Origin: Arcicella sp043769985
Lineage (GTDB): Bacteria > Bacteroidota > Bacteroidia > Cytophagales > Spirosomataceae
Length of the DNA: 64,000 bases
Direction: 5' to 3'
NCBI GenBank assembly: GCA_043769985.1
Contig: JAYVIV010000078.1
Coordinates: forward strand, 14,950-78,949
The translations under genes were made by a program, and so were the position numbers. Positions 58,890-64,000 of this stretch are shown here, in pieces. The notes beneath the pieces were generated by a model. It worked only from the letters and a program-made list of their open reading frames with translations. It was not told the DNA's origin and searched no databases. Every line of letters starts with the position of its first letter. Position 1 is the first letter of the stretch.

Positions 58890-59274
58890 CTTCTTCTGGC
58901 TTTACCTTCTTCACTACTCCAATGATGTCGAAAACTAATTTCACAACCCTGCTGATAACTTTAGGATAGCTGAATAGCGGAATTTTTAATTTTCCTGTAC
59001 TCACATAACTGGTTCCTAACCAGATTAAAAATTCTGCAATCAGAATAAAGATGGTCTTTGAATTTTCAAGTACCGTTGGGTTTATCAACGACTGATACAG
59101 TGCAAAGGCTTCTGTATTACTTGTTTTTGAATTAATTAAAAAAGTAGCATGTCGCTGAACTCTGTCAACTTCTTTTGCAGAAAAAGTTGCTGATATGCCT
59201 ACATCGGTGGCATCTTTCTGAATAAGATAATCAATTGTACCAATAAGGTCTTTTGCGGTGATTAATGGTTTCAT
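58867..59274 (-). CDS. Membrane-associated hypothetical protein
   Basis: 135 residues from the ATG at 59274; a longer in-frame start at 59349 would overlap the neighbouring gene. One hydrophobic segment (TIFILIAEFLIWLGTSYVS) and a late basic stretch. A holin-like or envelope role is possible without proof. Confidence 0.55.
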   Translation of the reverse strand: MKPLITAKDLIGTIDYLIQKDATDVGISATFSAKEVDRVQRHATFLINSKTSNTEAFALYQSLINPTVLENSKTIFILIAEFLIWLGTSYVSTGKLKIPLFSYPKVISRVVKLVFDIIGVVKKVKPEEDAVLPTK

Positions 59275-59297
59275 ATTATAAAATTTTGATTGATTGT

Positions 59298-62200
59298 TTA
59301 AACCCCGAAGCTTGCTTCTGCATATACAGTATAAATAATTCGTCCACACCCATCAGTAGCAGTTAGCTTAAATTTATATTTCATATCTGGTGTGGACACG
59401 TTTGAACATGTAGTTACAGATGATATATTATTAAGTAACCATTGAAATTTAAGTGTAAGTGTAGTAGAATTTTGAACTAAAACCGTGACGTTTGCAAGAG
59501 ACGCTGAATTTAGATGTGTAATTGTCCATGTTACAGGAGTAATAGCAGTAAAAGTATTTGTATAAAAATTTGGAGGGGTCGCTACAGCAGATGCCCGTAC
59601 TCCATATAAATATCTTTCATTATCTTCTAAACAAAGTACGTATGTATTATCTAAGGTAACCTCAGACACAAAGACCCCTATATATTGCCAATGATAAGGG
59701 CTAAATATAGGAGGAGCACTTGACCGAGTAACTGTAACTAAAGCTGAGTTTACTATTGAAACCGTGTTACCAATTACATCAGCACAGCTTGCCCTTTGGT
59801 ATAGTACCCTATATGTTCCTGCATCAAATCCATCGTAGGAAGATCGTGTGGCTAATGGGATAATATAATTATTGGTCTGTGTAACATAAGTCCAAACACC
59901 AGTAATTAATTTCTGTAAAGTAGCGGTGTACCCAGAACAAGGATTTGTCCATCTTAATTCACAACCAACTTTAGTAAGAACCCCTGCCGTACATCCACAA
60001 GTAATTATACAATTAACTACTATGTCGGTAACGTAGTTTCCTGAACATCCTGTTTTGAATATTAAAAGTCTGTAGTATCCATTTAAAGTAGGAGTGTAGT
60101 TTACAGGGGCATTTGCAAAGCCATTCTGTAATACCGTCCAACCTGCACCTACAGGAGAATATTGTATTTGATATTGGAAACTTGCTGGACATCCACTACC
60201 TGTAAAAGAAGCGGTTAAATTACACCCTGTCAATGCCCAAGATGGTACACATGTACAATCTGTGCATGTAGTTACTGTAAGGGTAGTACTATTGGTTGCA
60301 ATACATCCATTGGCATCTGTAACTCTGACAGAAATAGTATATACCCCTGCCCCTACAAAAGTAAGCCCCTTTGTCGATCCAGACCCTTCACTGAGTACGG
60401 GAAATGCTCCTCCTGTAAGCTGGCTGCTCCATGAATAAGTATATGGAGCTGTACCCCCTGAACCTACAGCTAAAAATGTAGTTGTTTGGTTTGTACACGC
60501 TGTTGGAGTAGTAGGAGTTATGCTTACACTGGCTCCACAACATTGAATAACAGAAAGTATTTTTGTATCGGTGTATGTACAGTTCAAAGCATCCACAACC
60601 GTAGCAGTTAGGGTATAGGTTCCAATAGTTGCAGGTGTAAAACTATAAGTTGCTCCTGTGCCGACTACCACATTGTTTAATCTCCATGTTTGAGTATAGG
60701 GAGCTACACCCCCTGCCGATATACTGTAAACTGTGGTACTGTTTCTGCATATTCCTGAAAAAGCTGCACCAGTTATTGTTGCGGTAAATCCTACACATGG
60801 GTTGATAGGAACAAAAGGTATTTGATCTTCATCAACACACCCATTACAAATAATAACTACTTTATGTATTCCTTCTGAAACTGGTGTAAAATCTTGTGTT
60901 GTATTGGTAGTAGTTACCTGAGATATTTCAAACCAACTACCAGAAATTTGAATGTAAAATCTATAATTTATGGATGTGCCGCCACAATTGGTAACCGTAG
61001 CCCTTATAGTGGTGTTACCGATCAAGGCTACGGAAACATTAGCCGTACAAGGTGCGGTATAGTTAAATAATCCGATGGCTGTACATCCACCACACACAAC
61101 CACTACTCGATATTGAGCAGTTATGTTTGGATGGGTATAACTGGAAGTGGTTGCAAATGCAATGTTTTCCCAACTTGTACCATTAGTCCACACCTGCCAT
61201 TGATATGTGGCTCCTCCTCCGCATCCAGTTAATGTAGTATTCAATAGACTTCCAGTAGCGGCTACGGTGACACCTAATGTGCAAGGGGGCTGAACTTGTG
61301 TACAGGTCTCAAAAGTACAGGATGCTGCATCCGTAACTCTGACACAATAATTTCCCGAGGGTTGGCCAACTAAACAATAAGTCATAGCCGTAGCTCCTAC
61401 TAAAACAGACCCATCTCTTTTCCATTGATAAGTATATGGTGGAGTTCCGTTATTTGTATTGGAAGCAGATAGTCCTGACCCACTACATGGATTAGGTAAG
61501 GTTTGAGTTAGAATTGTAGTTGAAAAATTAGTACAGGGTAAAGGGGGAACTTGTGGGATATCTACCACTACTGAACATGTGTCGGAAGGGCATCCGTCAG
61601 CATAAGTTACTATCCGTCTTATTTCTATATCTTTATAAATTCTTCTTATATTGATTATCTGGCCTGTTATATTTGGAACACTCAGTCCAGCTCCATTGTA
61701 GGTAAACCTATACTGATTAACTACAACCCCAAAGGTGGTTGTTAGCGTTACAAAAATATCTACAAACCCTCCAGCAGCTAATAAATTGGCAGGGCTGATT
61801 TGGTATGACGATTCCGCAGCACCACCACATCCTATAACATCTGTTGAATTGTAACTACCTACAGGAAACTGATAAATAATTCTAAGATCAGTACATGAGC
61901 CAGAACAGAAATTATAGTAAGCTATTCCCGATACAGTAAATTTAAAATTAGCCCCAGCTATTTGTGTGTATGGCCCTGAGTTGATATATTCCTTTATTGT
62001 ACAGCCTGACAGGTCGAAGTTATTTCCTACATAAGTATTCCATGCTCCTACAGGATTGGTATGTCTCCATTGCATTACATCGGTAGCTATTGGGGATGGT
62101 GTATTTCCATTCTTTGTAACCGTAAGTATATCATCTGGGAAATAAGAAGGCGGAACCGCAGGAGTAAAATTAGCGGATACACAAGGGTTGTTATCATCAC

Positions 62201-62468
62201 AACTACAGACATTAATTAAAACTTGTGTCTGATTTGTACACCCTGCGGCATCGGTAACAACCAATGTACAGGTAGTATTTTCTGTAGGATTTAAGGTTGG
62301 GTTTCTCTGGGTAGATGTAAAGCCATTTGTACATGTCCATGAGTGTGCATAATTAATTGGAAAGGTAGAAGTGATCCCTATTGGAGACCCAGCAGGACAG
62401 ACTGTACAAGTGTCTTGACTATTGACTATAAAAGGTAAATAGCAAAACAGAATAAATAAGTATTTCAT
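59298..62468 (-). CDS. Large exported Cys-rich PKD/Ig-repeat protein
   Basis: 1056 residues. Sec signal peptide MKYLFILFCYLPFIVNSQ. The mature protein is a chain of beta-sandwich modules of 80-100 residues with the SprB/PKD-like signature GGxAPYTxxWxxN...(G)TYxLxVTDxxGCxxT, for example GGVAPYTQTWRLNN and GGTAPYTYSWSSQL, and evenly spaced Cys pairs (CSCDD, CTDCTCVP, CGCTAG). Such repeats occur in Bacteroidota gliding and adhesion proteins. Its own promoter and terminator-isolated context imply regulated expression. Displaying it on the host surface could alter adhesion or receptor access. No type IX secretion C-terminal domain is evident. Confidence 0.8.
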   Translation of the reverse strand: MKYLFILFCYLPFIVNSQDTCTVCPAGSPIGITSTFPINYAHSWTCTNGFTSTQRNPTLNPTENTTCTLVVTDAAGCTNQTQVLINVCSCDDNNPCVSANFTPAVPPSYFPDDILTVTKNGNTPSPIATDVMQWRHTNPVGAWNTYVGNNFDLSGCTIKEYINSGPYTQIAGANFKFTVSGIAYYNFCSGSCTDLRIIYQFPVGSYNSTDVIGCGGAAESSYQISPANLLAAGGFVDIFVTLTTTFGVVVNQYRFTYNGAGLSVPNITGQIINIRRIYKDIEIRRIVTYADGCPSDTCSVVVDIPQVPPLPCTNFSTTILTQTLPNPCSGSGLSASNTNNGTPPYTYQWKRDGSVLVGATAMTYCLVGQPSGNYCVRVTDAASCTFETCTQVQPPCTLGVTVAATGSLLNTTLTGCGGGATYQWQVWTNGTSWENIAFATTSSYTHPNITAQYRVVVVCGGCTAIGLFNYTAPCTANVSVALIGNTTIRATVTNCGGTSINYRFYIQISGSWFEISQVTTTNTTQDFTPVSEGIHKVVIICNGCVDEDQIPFVPINPCVGFTATITGAAFSGICRNSTTVYSISAGGVAPYTQTWRLNNVVVGTGATYSFTPATIGTYTLTATVVDALNCTYTDTKILSVIQCCGASVSITPTTPTACTNQTTTFLAVGSGGTAPYTYSWSSQLTGGAFPVLSEGSGSTKGLTFVGAGVYTISVRVTDANGCIATNSTTLTVTTCTDCTCVPSWALTGCNLTASFTGSGCPASFQYQIQYSPVGAGWTVLQNGFANAPVNYTPTLNGYYRLLIFKTGCSGNYVTDIVVNCIITCGCTAGVLTKVGCELRWTNPCSGYTATLQKLITGVWTYVTQTNNYIIPLATRSSYDGFDAGTYRVLYQRASCADVIGNTVSIVNSALVTVTRSSAPPIFSPYHWQYIGVFVSEVTLDNTYVLCLEDNERYLYGVRASAVATPPNFYTNTFTAITPVTWTITHLNSASLANVTVLVQNSTTLTLKFQWLLNNISSVTTCSNVSTPDMKYKFKLTATDGCGRIIYTVYAEASFGV

Positions 62469-62485
62469 ATTGTGAATTTAAAAGA

Positions 62486-62493
62486 CAAAGATA
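62486..62493 (-). promoter_or_regulatory. -7 element of the large PKD-repeat gene
   Basis: Minus strand TATCTTTG, 18 bases before the ATG at 62468. Confidence 0.7.
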
Positions 62494-62514
62494 CAATTAA
62501 TTTTAAACTAATAA

Positions 62515-62541
62515 TAAAAAAGGGCACAATTTCTTGTACCC
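62515..62541 (-). terminator. Intrinsic terminator
   Basis: Minus strand GGGTACAA, GAAA tetraloop, TTGTGCCC (62522-62541) then T6. It separates the 62569-63156 gene from the large PKD gene. Confidence 0.88.
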
Positions 62542-62568
62542 CCTAACACCTGTCTACGGCCAAAATCT

Positions 62569-63156
62569 TTAATTGCAACTACTGGTTCCAGTTATGTTAC
62601 CACTACCGACGGTAATAGTGGTAGTCTGTACCCAAGAGCATGTAGCATCACATGCTGTGCCATCAAATATTTTTTCTATTGTCAAGGTAATTGTTTTTGA
62701 TCCTATAGTATTCCAGAGTACAGAAGTACTTGGAGTTATAGATGTTGCTGGAACTGCCCCAGAACCAAAATTCCAAGAGTAGGTATAGCCAGATGGAACC
62801 CCTACGGCAGTAACAATAAGACTTGCATTCAAACAGATATTGATTGCATTTATATTAAAAACAGGGGTAGGTTCAAAGATCACCTCATGACTACCAATTG
62901 CCGTGCACCCCCCAGCGTCACGGCACTCCCAAGTCCATACCCCTGCTTGACTTATATTATTTATGGTTATTGAATTTGAATTAGTAACCACGGCTGTTGG
63001 ACTTGTCCATTTATAAGTGTAAGGGGCCGTTCCACCTGTACAAGCTGCTATCTGTAAATTCTTTGCTGCTCCTCCTTGACAAAAGTAAGAAATTTGCTGT
63101 GCTTTAGTTAAAGTCACAGATGCAGTAAGAAGAACAAATATTATAATATTTCTCAT
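62569..63156 (-). CDS. Exported PKD-like Cys-rich protein
   Basis: 195 residues. Sec signal peptide MRNIIIFVLLTASVTLTKAQ. Two PKD/SprB-like modules: GGTAPYTYKWTSPTAV...QAGVWTWECRDAGGCTAIG, and a second with GYTYSWNFGSG..., plus C-terminal Cys. Same style as the 1056-residue neighbour; probably a shorter relative. Envelope or surface location is expected. Confidence 0.78.
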   Translation of the reverse strand: MRNIIIFVLLTASVTLTKAQQISYFCQGGAAKNLQIAACTGGTAPYTYKWTSPTAVVTNSNSITINNISQAGVWTWECRDAGGCTAIGSHEVIFEPTPVFNINAINICLNASLIVTAVGVPSGYTYSWNFGSGAVPATSITPSTSVLWNTIGSKTITLTIEKIFDGTACDATCSWVQTTTITVGSGNITGTSSCN

Positions 63157-63186
63157 TTTATTGTCTTAATGGATTTCAAAAATTAA

Positions 63187-64000
63187 TTAATATCCTTCAA
63201 CTATAAACCAAGCAATCTCTGCATCATCATTAACTGCTCCGGTTGAGTTTATAGTAAAACTTGTACCTGCTGATACTGTGTAAGTTAAAATTCCGTTAAC
63301 TGCCCCTGCTGTTTTTCTTGATATTATAATTACAGACGTGGCTGTTGCTGCTGTTGTATTAATCGTTACTACTCCATCTACCATAGTAGCTACCCCTGCA
63401 ACGGCTGCTCCACCCGTTGTGGGTACTCTCAACGCCCCACTTGTTTCAGTCATTGCGAATTTCTTTCTTGCTGCACCTGTGGTAATGGTTCCATAAAAAT
63501 CATTAGTCAGAAATTCTACTGCTCCTGCTTCTGCGGTTGTATTTAATGTTCCTGATGTGAATTTCAAAGGTGCTGTACTTGCTGTTGCCGTACCTGCTGC
63601 TATTTGTAAGCGTGCTGTAGGTGTAGATACAGACCCAATATGAACACCAGAACGTAAAAATGTCTTTGATATATTGGCATTTCCTAATGTAATTGAATTA
63701 CTGCCGTTACCTTGGGCCGTCTGACCAATTACAATCTCGTTAGATTGTGCGTTACCTTGTGTTGTTGTATTATATCCTAAATATAAATTACCTGTTGATA
63801 CACCTCCTACATTATTGGTAGTTCCATCATTGTGATACCTCCCTGCCCCAAATCCTAACGCTGTGTGTCCTGTACCTGTTGTAATGTACTGAAGTGATTG
63901 GCTACCTATGCCAGTGTTATCTTGTCCTGTTGCCAAATCCCCCATTGCAGAGGCCCCAAAGGCTGATCCCCCTGCATGAGTAGTACATGGATACATCGTA
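63187..64000 (-). CDS. Tail-fibre or trimeric adhesin-like protein, 5' end outside the window
   Basis: At least 269 residues; the frame remains open at the right edge. The first ~110 residues have left-handed YadA-type repeats (GDLATGQDNTGIGSQSLQ, TGHTALGFGAG, GNSNEIVIG-like), followed by a phage-type LQIAAGTATAST region and a C-terminal beta domain (ISRKTAGAVNGILTYTV, DAEIAWFIVEGY). Trimeric fibre folds in phages often bind host receptors. Last residues visible could form a knob. Confidence 0.72.
   Translation of the reverse strand, partial: TMYPCTTHAGGSAFGASAMGDLATGQDNTGIGSQSLQYITTGTGHTALGFGAGRYHNDGTTNNVGGVSTGNLYLGYNTTTQGNAQSNEIVIGQTAQGNGSNSITLGNANISKTFLRSGVHIGSVSTPTARLQIAAGTATASTAPLKFTSGTLNTTAEAGAVEFLTNDFYGTITTGAARKKFAMTETSGALRVPTTGGAAVAGVATMVDGVVTINTTAATATSVIIISRKTAGAVNGILTYTVSAGTSFTINSTGAVNDDAEIAWFIVEGY

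Noticed and set aside
1..64000. CRISPR arrays or integrase/attachment sites
   Set aside because: No regularly spaced direct repeats with unique spacers and no tyrosine or serine recombinase motif were seen.

Overview
The window looks like part of a tailed double-stranded DNA phage of a Bacteroidota host, probably Flavobacteriia-like. The hallmark phage genes are all present: large and small terminase, portal, major capsid protein, prohead protease, tape measure and endolysin. The base composition is AT-rich. Nearly every transcription start I can propose carries the Bacteroidota -7 element TAnnTTTG, several with TTTG 19-20 bases upstream. A 1317-residue tape measure with no sheath gene in view suggests a long non-contractile tail. 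Both edges cut through genes, so this is an internal slice of a larger genome. I see no integrase or CRISPR array.

Layout. (1) 1-7538, leftward: a replication operon with a TOPRIM primase, DnaB-like helicase, Dda/RecD-like helicase, dNMP kinase and a RepL-like winged-helix protein at its head. (2) 7539-8194: a gene-free divergent region with three copies of a 19-bp imperfect palindrome followed by four strong hairpins, a candidate replication origin or control centre. (3) 8195-31973, rightward: tape measure and tail/baseplate proteins, RusA, lipoproteins, a holin-like protein, GH19 endolysin, subtilisin-like protease, a phosphoesterase interrupted by a LAGLIDADG intein, TerS, a TerL split by an intein and an HNH gene, a probable -1 frameshift gene, and a gp10-like protein. 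(4) 32037-44516, rightward: many small accessory genes driven by at least seven copies of one promoter sequence, two related methyltransferase-like genes, and an IS200/IS605 element (tnpA and tnpB) inserted beside an HNH gene remnant. (5) 44683-51766, leftward: small accessory genes, a tRNA-Leu-like gene, an exported HNH nuclease and a drastically shortened ThyX-like protein. (6) 51843-64000, leftward: the head module (connector, portal, capsid, scaffold-like protein, S49-type protease) followed by two exported PKD/Ig-like proteins and a tail-fibre-like protein.

The most striking system is the terminase. The P-loop coding sequence of TerL is cut between its Ser and the following Ser-Gly-Lys-Thr. 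One gene encodes the N-extein plus N-intein, a second a free-standing HNH endonuclease, and a third the C-intein plus C-extein. DNA packaging would therefore depend on protein trans-splicing. A separate contiguous intein sits about 1.3 kb upstream, in a metallophosphoesterase active-site motif. Other noteworthy items are the frameshift gene, whose extended product ends in an ATGA overlap with the next gene, a pair of structural paralogues 40 kb apart on opposite strands, and an unusual number of Sec-exported proteins for a phage.
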